From Candidatus Methanimicrococcus labiotermitis (GTDB taxonomy: Archaea; Halobacteriota; Methanosarcinia; Methanosarcinales; Methanosarcinaceae): DNA of 63,092 nucleotides. The translations under genes and the position numbers were made by a program. Where the stretch lies: positions 1 through 63,092 of the forward strand of contig WRCE01000007.1 in assembly GCA_009784005.1 (NCBI GenBank). The letters run 5' to 3'. Shown piece by piece: positions 26,651 to 35,802 of the stretch. Positions within the stretch are counted from its first letter, which is position 1. Each line of letters opens with the position of its first letter. The notes beneath the pieces were generated by a model. The model saw only the letters and a list, made by a program, of their open reading frames with translations. It ran no database searches and had not been told where the DNA came from.

Positions 26651-28420
26651 TCAACTTGTTTCTTTTTGACCCTGATACATCCGCTCAACCTTTTCAAGCG
26701 TGTCGATTTCTTCAACCGTCTTATCATCTCTGACGCGAACAAGCCTCGGGAAACGAAGCGCGTATCCCGCCGGATAATTCGGGCTTTTTTGGATTTCCTC
26801 AAAAGCGATTTCAAAGACGATTTCCGGCTTTATTTTAATCATCACGCCGTCTTCCGCTTCAATCAAGCCGGAAAACTGTTCCGTCAGGCTGTCAAGCAAC
26901 TCGTCGCTGATGCCCGTGCCGACGCGCCCGATTTCCAAAGAAACATTTCTGACATCGTCATAACACGCCAAAACGTAGGAACCGATTTTGTTTTTACGTT
27001 TGCCGGAGCCCCATTCGCCGCCGATTACAACCAAATCCAGCGTGTCCATCACCGGCTTTTTCTTCAACCAGTTTTTGCCGCGCTTTCCGGGAGAATAAGG
27101 CGAAGACGGGTTCTTAAGCATGATTCCTTCATGTCCCGCGTTCAAAGCGGCGCTGTAGATTTCCGCGGCTTTTTCGGGGTCATTTGTAATCGTCAAGTCG
27201 TCAACGCTGATGCCTTTGGAGCCGGTCTTGACAATGGAAGACAGCTTTTCTCGCCGCGCCGTCAGCGGCTTTTCAATAAAGCTTTCGCCGTCGGCATAAA
27301 GCAGGTCAAACAAATTCACGTGAATGGGAATGTTGTGAGAGGTTGTTTCAACGTCATATTTTCGCCGAAACCGCCTGAGAATATCTTGAAACGGCCTGAG
27401 CCCCCCGTTCTCATCAACCGCAATCGCCTCGCCGTCAAGCACCGCGTCCGTTGCCGTCACCGATGCCAGCACCGTTTGAACGACATCGGGAAGCGAACCG
27501 GTCACGTCTTCAAGACGGCGGGAATAAAGGCGGACAGAATCGCCGTTTTTATGAATCTGGAGGCGGGCGCCGTCAAATTTCCATTCGACCGCAACTTCAC
27601 TCTGCTCGGCAAAAGCGGCTTCGATGCTGTTTGTGACCTGAGCCAGCATCATTTTAACGGGACGGTCGATTTGAATACGCTGCATTTCAAGCGCATCGGC
27701 GCCGCCCGCTCTGGAAGCCGCGGCAACCTTTCCCAAATCATTCGTCACCATATACGCGAACTCGACCAAATCGACGGGAACGCCAAACGCCTTTGAAATA
27801 GAATCGCGGACAATCCCCTCCCCGACCCCGATACGCAGCTCTTCAAGAGCAATCCTTGAAATATATTTCGCTTCTTCCGGCGATGATTCAGAAAATAAAA
27901 ACTGAAGCGTTTTGATTTTTTGGCTTTGCGCGCCTTTCCCCGAAACATCGGCGATTTCTTTAAGCCGGTCATAAACTTCCCGAACGGAAAGGCGGCCGCG
28001 TTTGGATGAGACGCCGCCTGCGCCTGCGCCGCCGTTTGCGCCCGCGCCCCCGCCATCGTCAGAGCCGTCGTCAGCGCTCGTAAAGAAACTTGAAAAAGTG
28101 GATTGGCTATTATTTTCATCGCGAAGCGCCTGATAAGTGGTTTCGCCGATATCGCCGGTCTGACGGAGAAGCGTTTGTATTTTTTCAGGCGAAATGCCGG
28201 CCGCCTTTGAAAGCGCGGCATAAAGAAGATTCGGGCCAAGCCCGAGCTTTTTGCCCGTCCACGGCGGAAAAATCTCCCCCATAATCATATAACAAGAAAC
28301 GGCCAATTCGTCTTCGTCGGCCTCTTTTAAAAACGCGGCGAAAACATCCGTCATCTCCAATGAGCCGGGAATACTTTCAATCTTAACGCAAAGATCGGTA
28401 AATTCTGAGAATTGAGTCAT
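26651..28420 (-). CDS. lig: ATP-dependent DNA ligase
   Basis: This archaeal replicative ligase seals nicks in the DNA backbone. An N-terminal DNA-binding domain (about 1-210) is followed by the adenylation domain with the lysine nucleophile motif EWKFDGARLQIHKNGD (KxDG) and the conserved RR and EG(I)MLKNP elements. An OB-fold follows, with the KR/WLKKKP segment. I start at ATG 28420 (MTQFSEFTDLC), which has AGGA upstream; the ORF's 40 extra N-terminal codons are Lys/Arg-rich and not family-like. A Gly/Ala/Asp/Ser-rich insert (SADDGSDDGGGAGANGG) sits in the DNA-binding domain near residue 125. Convergent with tiaS. Confidence 0.94.
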   Translation of the reverse strand: MTQFSEFTDLCVKIESIPGSLEMTDVFAAFLKEADEDELAVSCYMIMGEIFPPWTGKKLGLGPNLLYAALSKAAGISPEKIQTLLRQTGDIGETTYQALRDENNSQSTFSSFFTSADDGSDDGGGAGANGGAGAGGVSSKRGRLSVREVYDRLKEIADVSGKGAQSQKIKTLQFLFSESSPEEAKYISRIALEELRIGVGEGIVRDSISKAFGVPVDLVEFAYMVTNDLGKVAAASRAGGADALEMQRIQIDRPVKMMLAQVTNSIEAAFAEQSEVAVEWKFDGARLQIHKNGDSVRLYSRRLEDVTGSLPDVVQTVLASVTATDAVLDGEAIAVDENGGLRPFQDILRRFRRKYDVETTSHNIPIHVNLFDLLYADGESFIEKPLTARREKLSSIVKTGSKGISVDDLTITNDPEKAAEIYSAALNAGHEGIMLKNPSSPYSPGKRGKNWLKKKPVMDTLDLVVIGGEWGSGKRKNKIGSYVLACYDDVRNVSLEIGRVGTGISDELLDSLTEQFSGLIEAEDGVMIKIKPEIVFEIAFEEIQKSPNYPAGYALRFPRLVRVRDDKTVEEIDTLEKVERMYQGQKETS

Positions 28421-28547
28421 GCTTTTCCTGCCTTTCCTGTCCTGTTTCTTATCATGTTTCCGGCTCTGTTTCGTCCGTTCGTCCGTTTCGTCCGGTTTCA
28501 TCCTGTTTCCGGCCCTTTGGACCGGCCGCCTGATTGGCAATCCGCCT

Positions 28548-29552
28548 TTAATTTTCCCTGTACATTGAAATGATATCGCTCAAAACGGAACTGGCGGTTT
28601 CGACGGAGCCCGCGCCTTTTCCGGTGACCGTGATTTCGCCGGCAAGGTCTGTTTGAATCGACGCCACGTTCAATGTGCCGCTGACGGAAAGCGGATGGCC
28701 GACCGGCACAAGGCGCGGCGCGACGGACAAACGGCCGTCTTTTTTGATTTCGCCGATGAGCTTGATGGTTTTTCCCGATCTGGCGCTCATTTCCAAAGCT
28801 TCGTATGTGATTTTGGTAATACCGGTGCGATCGACGTCGGCAATGGTCTTGTCCATCCCGAAAACCGCATTCGCCAAAATAACGACTTTGCCGGCGGTGT
28901 CAATGCCTTCCACATCATATGTCGGGTCCGTCTCCGCGATGCCGAGGTCAACGGCTTCCGTTAATATTTCCGAATAGTTGGATTTTTCTTCATACATTCG
29001 GGTCAAAATATAATTGCAGGTGCCGTTAAAAATGCCTTTGACGCTTTCGATTTCGTTTCCGGCCATCCCGTCTCTCATCAGATTGATAATCGGCATGGCG
29101 CCGCCGACGGTGGCTTCGTATTTGAAGTAGCAGCCGTTTTCTTCGGCAAGCAGCGTCAGCTCACGGAATTTAACGATGAGCGGGCCCTTGTTGGATGTAA
29201 CGACATCCTTTTTACTCTCAAACGCCGCGCGCAGATTGACCAAACCGTCGCCGCCCGTCACGATATTTGTCGGCGTCACTTCAATCACCAAATCGTGATT
29301 GATACGCGTAATCACGTCAAGGCCGGTCATGCCGATTTCTTCGGCGACCGTTCCTTTCTCGGCCTTCGCCGCGAGGCATTTCTCCAAATCCAGCCCGTTT
29401 TCGTTAATCACGGAACCTTTGGAATCCGTAACGGCGACAACTTTGATGTCAATGCCTTCTTTATTCAGATAATCTTTCTTCGCCAAGAGAACGCGGGCAA
29501 CGCCCTGACCGATCGAACCAAACCCAATGATGGACGCCTTGATAGTTTTCAT
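28548..29552 (-). CDS. hom: Homoserine dehydrogenase
   Basis: This enzyme reduces aspartate semialdehyde to homoserine for threonine and methionine synthesis. The N-terminal NAD(P)-binding motif GFGSIGQG, the TSNKGPL and KYEATVGGAMPII segments, and GIFNGTCNYILTRM followed by ETDPTYDVEGIDTAGK are diagnostic. At 334 residues it is the short form without a C-terminal ACT domain. The ACT domains are instead in the protein encoded just upstream on the same strand (29615), so the two probably form a regulated pair. The start ATG has AGGAG at good distance. Confidence 0.95.
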   Translation of the reverse strand: MKTIKASIIGFGSIGQGVARVLLAKKDYLNKEGIDIKVVAVTDSKGSVINENGLDLEKCLAAKAEKGTVAEEIGMTGLDVITRINHDLVIEVTPTNIVTGGDGLVNLRAAFESKKDVVTSNKGPLIVKFRELTLLAEENGCYFKYEATVGGAMPIINLMRDGMAGNEIESVKGIFNGTCNYILTRMYEEKSNYSEILTEAVDLGIAETDPTYDVEGIDTAGKVVILANAVFGMDKTIADVDRTGITKITYEALEMSARSGKTIKLIGEIKKDGRLSVAPRLVPVGHPLSVSGTLNVASIQTDLAGEITVTGKGAGSVETASSVLSDIISMYREN

Positions 29553-29614
29553 TTTCTTACTCCTTTTCCTTTCATTTTCTTTCCTTTTTCGCCCTTACCT
29601 TTCCTTTTTCGTCC

Positions 29615-30127
29615 TCATTCAATATCAATCGGCAGAACCAAAAGCAGTTCCTTTTCCTTGGCGATGGCTTTTAAAATCATGACGGTTTTCCTCAGCTCCT
29701 CTTTCCCAATCGCGTTAATCGTCAGCGCGGCGGACGTCGGCTCCATGATTTCGGGCATGGACAGCGACATGTCGACCACTTCCGCAATCCCTGTCCCGTC
29801 GATGCGGCTGATGGTATCGCGGATGTCGGTGTCGACAACGTGACCTATCAAGACAACCGTAATTGTTTCCCTGTATTTTTCCTCGCCGATGCGAAGGATG
29901 TGGATGCCCGTCTTTTCCATATCCTCTTTGATTTTTTCAATCACCGGGCCTTTGGCGTCCAATACCAGCTGCACTTGAACTTTTGCGCCGCCCGTCTTGA
30001 TGGTGTTTTTTGATTTGTGGTAGTGGAATACGGAAATCAAATTCGCCTTATTGCGAGAAACCGGCTCCAGCGCTAAAATCAGTTGGCCGGGTTCATCTTT
30101 CAGTTCAATGTCCATCGTGACTTTCAT
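29615..30127 (-). CDS. ACT-domain amino-acid-binding regulatory protein
   Basis: This protein has 170 residues with two ACT-like halves. The first starts MKVTMDIELKDEPGQLILAL, with the DEPGQL ligand loop typical of ACT domains; the second runs ITVVLIGHVVDTDIRDTISR. ATG 30127 has GAGGAA upstream, and the family-like start lies there rather than at the upstream in-frame ATG (30181). It is co-directional with homoserine dehydrogenase, 62 bases downstream. The inference is that it senses threonine or another aspartate-family amino acid and adjusts that enzyme. Confidence 0.85.
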   Translation of the reverse strand: MKVTMDIELKDEPGQLILALEPVSRNKANLISVFHYHKSKNTIKTGGAKVQVQLVLDAKGPVIEKIKEDMEKTGIHILRIGEEKYRETITVVLIGHVVDTDIRDTISRIDGTGIAEVVDMSLSMPEIMEPTSAALTINAIGKEELRKTVMILKAIAKEKELLLVLPIDIE

Positions 30128-30601
30128 AAAAAATTCCTCAAAACGAGCCGCCGCCCCGTCTGTGACAAACGGCGGCAACAACCGTTGTTTTCTTGATAAT
30201 CGTTAAAATAGATACAAGCGTTATAATCCGTTCTTTATTTATTTTTGCTGGTTTACAGAAAAATTATGGCAAGGGCTGAAGATGAAGGCGGCGGCATTAC
30301 AGAATGAAAGGCGAGGCTTTCCCTGATATGCAAATAAAACGAGCTGTTGCGGGCGGTTATATGAATCACGAAAAACAAACAACGAGAAAAACAAACAACG
30401 AGAAAAACAAACAACGAGAAAAACAAGCAACAAGAAAAACAAGCAACAAGAAAAACAAGCAACAAGCTAAACGATGAACATTTACAAACGCCGTCAGGCG
30501 TGTACGCGCGCTTGGGTCATGATGAGACGAGAAGGTTATTCAAAAAACGAAATATGATAGGTAAGCCTCTGTCCCGCGCACGCCCAAAAAAAAGGCGGAG
30601 C
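30128..30601. other. Intergenic region with a 16-bp tandem array
   Basis: No gene is visible. It holds the promoter side of the ACT/hom unit, a 16-bp array at 30371-30466, and the terminator of the superoxide reductase gene at its right end. Confidence 0.5.
30371..30466. repeat. 16-bp tandem array, exactly six copies
   Basis: Three copies of AAAAACAAACAACGAG are followed by three of AAAAACAAGCAACAAG. The block structure suggests expansion of two sub-variants. Confidence 0.9.
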
Positions 30602-30611
30602 TTAGAGCTCC
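30585..30611 (-). terminator. Hairpin over the superoxide reductase stop codon, then T run
   Basis: On the minus strand GGAGCT-CTA-AGCTCC (30611-30597) includes the TAA stop (30604-30602), and eight or nine T follow at 30593-30585. Confidence 0.75.
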
Positions 30612-30955
30612 AAAGTGTTCTTCCAAACGCCGTGAAGGTTACAGTAGGAAACGGCGCCGAGCGCTTTGTATTGGTCGATGTCGACGACTTTGAAAGTCGC
30701 GGCGAATTCGGCTGCTGTCGGCGCGAAGTCGGCGCGTCCGATGTAAACGACGCGGTCGTTTTCTTTTTTAACGCCGTAGAGTTCAACCCAAACGATGTGG
30801 TGTTCAACTGTGTTCGGATGAGGAACTTCTTTTCCGACGGTAACGATAATGACGTTGTCGTGTGTTCCGCCGTGGCCGCGGCCGCGTTCAATAATAGGGG
30901 TGTGCTTCTCTTTTCCCTCAGATTCGGGGGCTTTAAACAGTGTGGTAAAATCCAT
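30602..30955 (-). CDS. Superoxide reductase (neelaredoxin type)
   Basis: This protein has 117 residues. Superoxide reductases reduce superoxide to hydrogen peroxide at a square-pyramidal Fe(His)4(Cys) centre, without releasing oxygen. Visible ligands are the His of EKHTPIIE, the His pair region KEVPHPNTVEHHIVW, and the C-terminal YCNLHGVW (Cys and His). The N-terminal rubredoxin-like iron centre of desulfoferrodoxins is absent, so it is the 1Fe class. The ORF's upstream GTG lies inside the SD (GGAGGAT at 30962-30968); ATG 30955 is the real start. The neighbourhood (cydAB, msrAB within the window) fits oxygen defence. No rubredoxin gene is adjacent. Confidence 0.93.
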   Translation of the reverse strand: MDFTTLFKAPESEGKEKHTPIIERGRGHGGTHDNVIIVTVGKEVPHPNTVEHHIVWVELYGVKKENDRVVYIGRADFAPTAAEFAATFKVVDIDQYKALGAVSYCNLHGVWKNTLEL

Positions 30956-31164
30956 ATTTTTATCCTCCACGGGAAGTTTCCCGGTTTAATCACTGAATGC
31001 GATTCAAAATTAAATATATTCTGTCTGATAAAAATTCGGCATATTTTATAAAAGTTTTTTACAAAAAACATATAAACCGAGAATGTGATTTAGAATGAGA
31101 TATAGAATGAGAATTAATATCATCCGCCGTTTGCAGTAAAAATATTTTATCAAGTACGGACGAC

Positions 31165-31330
31165 CAATCCGAAATGAAGAACAATCCGAAATGAAGAACA
31201 ATCGGAAATGAAGAGCAATCGGAAATGAAGAGCAATCGGAAATGAAGAGCAATCGGAAATGAAGAACAATCGGAAATGAAGAGCAATCGGAAATGAAGAG
31301 CAATCGGAAATGAAGAGCAATCAGAAAGGA
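31165..31330. repeat. 17-bp tandem array, nine full copies
   Basis: The unit is CAATCGGAAATGAAGAG; the first two copies have CC for GG. The array fills the space upstream of the methyltransferase gene at 31353 and ends in its Shine-Dalgarno region. The rest of 30956-31352 is AT-rich and must carry the divergent promoters. Confidence 0.9.
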
Positions 31331-31352
31331 AAAATCAGAGAGGAAAAATACC

Positions 31353-32081
31353 ATGTATACATTTACAAACCGATTTATGTCCGATGATGAAAATTCAGCG
31401 TTTATTAACGCCTCGATGATGGGCCCCAACGCCATGCGAATATCGGAAGAAATGGCCTCATATCTGGACATACGCGAAGACATGCGAATCCTTGACCTCG
31501 GCTGCGGGATGGGCCTGTCAACACTCTTTCTGGTGAAAAAATACGGCGCAACGGTTTTTGCGGCTGACCTGTGGATTTCGCCCGCCGAAAATTATGAGCG
31601 ATTTCAATCTTTCGGGATTGAGAATAAGGCGATTCCGATTTCAGCTGACGTGACAAAAGGGCTGCCGTTCGCTGAAAGATATTTCGACCTTTTATTTACT
31701 GTGGACTCATATCATTACTACGGCGACACGGAAGAAATGCTCCCGTCACTTATTCCTTTCATAAAAAAAGGCGGGTATATCGCGATAGCGATTCCGGGGA
31801 TTAAATATGAATTCGGAGACAATGTTCCCGATGAAATGAAACCGTGGTGGAATGACCCGGAAGTTGCAAGAACGATACGCTCTCTTGATTGGTGGAAAGA
31901 TTTATGGCACAAAACAGAGGGGATCGAGATTATCAGCATCAGCGAGATGCTCTGCTGCAAACAAGCATGGGATGAATGGTTGAAAGGAACGCACCCGGTT
32001 GCCGCGGAAGACATCGAAATGATGGAGGCGGAAGGCGGAAAATACTTCAACCTCATTCAATTGATAGCGAAAGTTATCTGA
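31353..32081 (+). CDS. Class I SAM-dependent methyltransferase
   Basis: This protein has 242 residues. The SAM-binding motif I is ILDLGCGMGLSTLFL near residue 45-60, motif II acidic residue in VFAADLW, and the motif IV region LLFTVDSYHYYG. The domain is complete. The substrate cannot be told; the C-terminal part with CCKQAWDEWLKG is not diagnostic. The ATG has GAGAGGA upstream, right after the 17-bp array. It lies between superoxide reductase (divergent) and cydAB, but separated from each by long non-coding DNA, so it is probably an independent unit. Confidence 0.8.
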   Translation: MYTFTNRFMSDDENSAFINASMMGPNAMRISEEMASYLDIREDMRILDLGCGMGLSTLFLVKKYGATVFAADLWISPAENYERFQSFGIENKAIPISADVTKGLPFAERYFDLLFTVDSYHYYGDTEEMLPSLIPFIKKGGYIAIAIPGIKYEFGDNVPDEMKPWWNDPEVARTIRSLDWWKDLWHKTEGIEIISISEMLCCKQAWDEWLKGTHPVAAEDIEMMEAEGGKYFNLIQLIAKVI

Positions 32082-32089
32082 ATAAATTT

Positions 32090-32108
32090 GACCGGAAATC
32101 ATCCGGTC
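32090..32108 (+). terminator. Hairpin after the methyltransferase gene
   Basis: GACCGGA (32090-32096) and TCCGGTC (32102-32108) pair perfectly; no strong T tract follows. Confidence 0.45.
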
Positions 32109-32127
32109 AGGTTTATGCTTTTGAATT

Positions 32128-32239
32128 TATGCTTTTGAATTTTACTTTGTATTTTACTTTGAATTTTACTTTGAATTTTACTTTGAATTTTACTTTGAAT
32201 TTTACTTTGAATTTTACTTTGAATTTTACTTTGAATTCT
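32128..32239. repeat. 12-bp tandem array, about nine copies
   Basis: The unit is TTTTACTTTGAA; eight near-perfect copies (32140-32235) follow two degenerate ones. Confidence 0.9.
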
Positions 32240-32647
32240 CCCTATATATTCATGAACTATTTTTATTTCCGAAACCAAACATTTTCTTTTGAAAATCAAT
32301 AGCGTCGAACTCGTGAGATTAAATTTATATATAACGAAAACAATTTCTAATAAGTAAGGATTATCCGTTCGATTTTAGTCGAATGCGAGAAATCAATACA
32401 AATGTTAATATACCCGATGCATAGTGATATATATTTAAAGTGATAAATATCATATCCCATATATTTTGCCACGGGATATTGATTTATGACTTGCGATTTA
32501 TATAGCGCGGCTGCGGAGTGCGGCTATTCGGCAAAATATGGCTCGCCGGTAATTAAAAATTTGAAGGACATAAACATTAAAATTATGAATATGTAATGAA
32601 TGTTCATTATAATAGCATGGATGTTCGTTACAATATAACGTTATAAC

Positions 32648-32663
32648 TAACGTCATGACGTTA
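32648..32663. promoter_or_regulatory. Perfect 16-bp palindrome upstream of cydA
   Basis: TAACGTCATGACGTTA ends 54 bases before the cydA ATG, in the expected promoter zone. It is a candidate operator for redox- or oxygen-responsive control. Confidence 0.5.
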
Positions 32664-32717
32664 ATTAATGTCAATAAAATGTAATTAGTAATGTTCAATT
32701 GAAACAGGGTGACACTT

Positions 32718-34064
32718 ATGATTGACCTAACGGACATCGTATTATTAAGCCGCTTTCAATTCGCGATCACTGTATTTTTCCACTTTATCTTTGTTCCGCT
32801 GACTCTTGGTCTCGGTGCAGTCGTCGCGAGTTTTGAAGTCGCTTACTGGAAAACTAAAAAAGAAAAATGGATGAAATTAGCCAAGTTTTGGGGCAACTTA
32901 TTCAAAATCAATTTCGCTTTCGGTATTGTAACCGGATTTGCCATGACGTTCCAATTCGGAACCAACTGGGGCCCGTATGCCGAATTCATGGGAGACGTTT
33001 TCGCATCCCCGCTCGCTCTTGAAGCGCTTATCGCTTTCTTCTTGGAAGGCACGTTCTTCGGTATTTGGTATTTTACCAGCCACAAAAAACCTCTTCTCAA
33101 AGCCTTCTCAATGGTTATGGTTTCCGTCGGCACGATGATTTCCGCTCTTTGGATTATCACGGCAAACGCGTTCATGCAAAACCCGGTCGGGTATGAAATG
33201 GCGGCGGACGGCTCTAAAATCCTTTTGACCAATTTCGGCGAACTCATGACCAACCCGTACCTTTGGTACATGCTGAGTCACACGCTTTTAGCTGCTTATT
33301 TCCTCTCGGCGGTATTCCTTGTCGCCATCAGCGGTTATCACATACTTAAGAAATCAAACGCCGACATTTTCCGCATTTCCTTAAAAATCGGCGTTTACAT
33401 CATGGTTATCTCCGCCCTTCTTTTACCGGGCCTCGGCATGTTTTACGGCCACTACGTCGGTGAAGTCCAACCCGTGAAAGCCGCCGCGATTGAAGGCGTT
33501 TGGGAAAGCGGTGCCGATAAACCGATGTATCTGATTCAAGTCCCATCCGATTCGCAAGGCAAAAACATCATTGAGCTTCTCCCCATTCCATATGTCGGGA
33601 GTTTCCTCCTAACGGGTGATTTCCGCGGAGAAGTAACGGGGCTGAATGACATTGCCGAAGAAGATCGGCCGCCTGTCGCGCTGACGTTCTTCAGTTTCAG
33701 AATAATGGTTGTGCTTGGTATCGCTTTCATTTTGCAGGCTTTTGCAGGCCTTTTCTTGGTCCTCAGAGACCCGACAATGGAATCCTCAAAGGCACGAAAA
33801 TTCATGAAGCTTGCGATTTACAGCCTCCCGCTGCCGTACATTGCAATCGCGCTCGGTTGGGTGGTTGCCGAAGTCGGCCGCCAGCCATGGATCGTTTACG
33901 GTTTATTCCGGACATCGGATGCCGTATCGACAATTCCGGCCATTCAGATTATCTTCTCGATGGGACTTTTGGTGCTCTTCTACTTGCTCCTGTTTGTCCT
34001 GTTCCTGTATTTGTTAAAGAAGGCAATCGTTGCCGGTCCTGAAGGGGTGCAAGAACATGCTTGA
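32718..34064 (+). CDS. cydA: Cytochrome bd oxidase subunit I
   Basis: This is an integral membrane oxidase subunit carrying hemes b558, b595 and d. The haem-ligand His lies in RFQFAITVFFHFIFVPLTLG (N-terminal) and another in MLSHTLLAAYFLSAVFL. The periplasmic Q-loop shows the conserved EVQPVKAAAIEGVWE (Lys/Glu pair), and VAEVGRQPWIVYG is the diagnostic GRQPW block. The Q-loop is the short type. The electron donor in a methanogen would have to be reduced methanophenazine or another lipid carrier (inference). The in-frame GTG at 32709 lies in the SD AGGGTGA; ATG 32718 is the start. The end overlaps cydB by eight bases. Confidence 0.96.
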   Translation: MIDLTDIVLLSRFQFAITVFFHFIFVPLTLGLGAVVASFEVAYWKTKKEKWMKLAKFWGNLFKINFAFGIVTGFAMTFQFGTNWGPYAEFMGDVFASPLALEALIAFFLEGTFFGIWYFTSHKKPLLKAFSMVMVSVGTMISALWIITANAFMQNPVGYEMAADGSKILLTNFGELMTNPYLWYMLSHTLLAAYFLSAVFLVAISGYHILKKSNADIFRISLKIGVYIMVISALLLPGLGMFYGHYVGEVQPVKAAAIEGVWESGADKPMYLIQVPSDSQGKNIIELLPIPYVGSFLLTGDFRGEVTGLNDIAEEDRPPVALTFFSFRIMVVLGIAFILQAFAGLFLVLRDPTMESSKARKFMKLAIYSLPLPYIAIALGWVVAEVGRQPWIVYGLFRTSDAVSTIPAIQIIFSMGLLVLFYLLLFVLFLYLLKKAIVAGPEGVQEHA

Positions 34065-35085
34065 ACATGAACTTTTAATCAACATCTGGTTCGTTCTTTG
34101 GTGTGTCATTTGGGCGATTTACTTGGTCGTCGATTCGTTCTCGCTCGGCGCCGGCATGCTTGCGGCATTTATGCCCAAAAACGCCGGACAGCTTGTCCAG
34201 CTCGCTAAATCCGTCGGTCCGTTTTGGAGCGGCAATCAGGTTTGGCTGATTTTGGCAGCCGGCGGCACATTCGCGGCTTTCCCGCTTATCTTCTCAAGAA
34301 TGTTTACATGGCTTTATATCCCGATGATGCTTTTGCTGATCGCGATTATTTTGCGCGGTATCTGCATTGAGCTGATTTATGACGGCAGCAACAAAAAACT
34401 CCAAAAGGTCTTCCAATACGGCTGGGCGCTCGGCAGTCTTTTGATTACTGTTGTTTTGGGCGTCGCCTTTACGAACTTCTTCAGAGGAATGGTCATTGAG
34501 CCCGGCTACGTGTACGCCGGAACATTGCTCGGACTCTTTAATGTGCATGCGCTTTTGGGCGCGCTTTTGTTTGTCCTTTTCTTCGTGACATCAGGCGCGC
34601 TTTGGGCAGCGCACAAAACCACGGGAGAACTCTCGCAAAAATGCGCCAAGTTCGCCAAGACGCCGGCAATCGGCGTTGCGGTCGCTGCTTTGATTTACAT
34701 CATCGCGCTCTTCAATACAGACGGATTTGCAGTCAACTACAACGACTATCAGTTCTTTTACGCCGTTCCTCTTATTGCGGTCGTGTTTGCGCTGGCGTGC
34801 ATTGTCTTAACCCTTAAAAAGTCCGATAAGCCGTTCCTCGGGTTCCTCGCGAATCTCGGAACCATCTTCTTCGGCGCGGCAACAGGTGTTGTGACGCTTT
34901 ACCCTGCCATCTTGAAGTCTTCAATCAGCCCCGAGTTCGGGGTCAGCATCTTCGATGCGGCTTCAAGTCACCTGACGCTCACCCTGATGTTCTACGCCGC
35001 TGTGATTCTCGTGCCGATCGTTCTGGTTTACCAGTTATGGTCATACACACGATTCAAAGAGAAAATCGCAGAAGGCGAACATTGA
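34057..35085 (+). CDS. cydB: Cytochrome bd oxidase subunit II
   Basis: This is the partner subunit of CydA, 342 residues with eight to nine membrane helices. INIWFVLWCVIWAIYLVVDS at the N-terminus and FWSGNQVWLILAAGGTFAAF (the WDGNQ..W-like block) are typical of CydB, which lacks haem ligands but is needed for assembly. I start at ATG 34057, which overlaps the cydA stop and follows GGGGTG; the upstream in-frame ATG is less likely. No CydX or CydCD genes are nearby. A perfect 11-bp hairpin terminator follows at 35144, so cydAB is a two-gene operon. Confidence 0.95.
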   Translation: MLEHELLINIWFVLWCVIWAIYLVVDSFSLGAGMLAAFMPKNAGQLVQLAKSVGPFWSGNQVWLILAAGGTFAAFPLIFSRMFTWLYIPMMLLLIAIILRGICIELIYDGSNKKLQKVFQYGWALGSLLITVVLGVAFTNFFRGMVIEPGYVYAGTLLGLFNVHALLGALLFVLFFVTSGALWAAHKTTGELSQKCAKFAKTPAIGVAVAALIYIIALFNTDGFAVNYNDYQFFYAVPLIAVVFALACIVLTLKKSDKPFLGFLANLGTIFFGAATGVVTLYPAILKSSISPEFGVSIFDAASSHLTLTLMFYAAVILVPIVLVYQLWSYTRFKEKIAEGEH

Positions 35086-35143
35086 AAAATGAAAAGTAAA
35101 AAATGAGTTCCTTGATTCATTTGAAGCGAGGAAAAAAACGAAC

Positions 35144-35178
35144 GGGAATCTGATCCTCATCAGATTCCCATTTTTTTT
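35144..35178 (+). terminator. Strong terminator after cydB
   Basis: GGGAATCTGAT (35144-35154) and ATCAGATTCCC (35159-35169) pair perfectly, and eight T follow. Confidence 0.9.
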
Positions 35179-35239
35179 GGTTTTGCGCCGGCCGCGGTGT
35201 TTATTGAAAATGTTCATTGATTGGTGAGTTGAAAAAATG

Positions 35240-35385
35240 AACCGAACAGAAACAGGCAGAATAAACAAAATAAGCAGAATAGAAACAGACAGAATAAACA
35301 AAATAAGCAGAATAGAAACAGACAGAATAAACAAAAATAAGCAAAATAGAAACAGGCAGAAATAAACAAAGATAAGCGGGAATAG
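35240..35385. repeat. 33-bp tandem array, about four copies
   Basis: The unit begins CAGAATAAACAAAATAAGCA and is 33 bp long, with sub-repeats. It lies between the cydB terminator and the end of the small membrane protein gene. Confidence 0.85.
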
Positions 35386-35407
35386 CCGGTAGTCCGGCCG
35401 TCTCCTA

Positions 35408-35647
35408 TTACTTTTCGGTTTGCCGTTCTTCATCTCCGTCATCGGATTGAACGTCGGCCGCTTTTTCTTCTGATTGAACGCTTTCGCCGTGTTCGCGGGC
35501 GTATTGCTCCCGCGCTTCTTTAAGCGACAGATATTCGTTTCTTCTTTTCACGAGACGGTAAATGTTTCGGATGATAATGAGCACAAAGATAACAATTAAG
35601 GCGATCAGAAAAAAGTCAATAAGACTCGTGTTCATGGTTTCAAGCAT
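35408..35647 (-). CDS. Small single-span membrane protein (79 aa)
   Basis: It has one hydrophobic segment (about residues 9-28, FFLIALIVIFVLIIIRNIYR), followed by a basic stretch RLVKRRNEY and a charged, Glu-rich C-terminal half. By the positive-inside rule the C-terminal part should be cytoplasmic. No family is recognised. The ORF's GTG start lies inside the SD region (GTGAGGA), so ATG 35647 is preferred. It sits between cydB and tRNA-Trp on the opposite strand to both. Confidence 0.65.
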   Translation of the reverse strand: MLETMNTSLIDFFLIALIVIFVLIIIRNIYRLVKRRNEYLSLKEAREQYAREHGESVQSEEKAADVQSDDGDEERQTEK

Positions 35648-35802
35648 ACTTTTCCTCACTTTGCGAATGGCTGTAATGACCGTTAAGGCTATATTTAATT
35701 ATTCTCTATGTAACAGACTGTTCAAAACCTTTATTACTTTTGAATTTCCTATAAATTTTTCCTGTTCGCTTTGATGCGGCAGGATGACGATGAAACAGCA
35801 AA

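Larger units (their letters stand above)
32082..32717. other. Long AT-rich region upstream of cydAB
   Basis: No gene is visible. It contains a hairpin after the methyltransferase (32090-32108), a 12-bp array, then about 450 bases of very AT-rich DNA with several palindromes: TAACGTCATGACGTTA at 32648-32663 and an AATGAATGTTCATT near-palindrome at about 32597. A short GC-rich patch lies at about 32505-32530. It is an unusually long regulatory region for a methanogen operon. Confidence 0.5.

Noticed and set aside
26351..27796. 481-codon plus-strand ORF opposite DNA ligase
   Set aside because: It is antisense to a conserved enzyme and has no recognisable domain.
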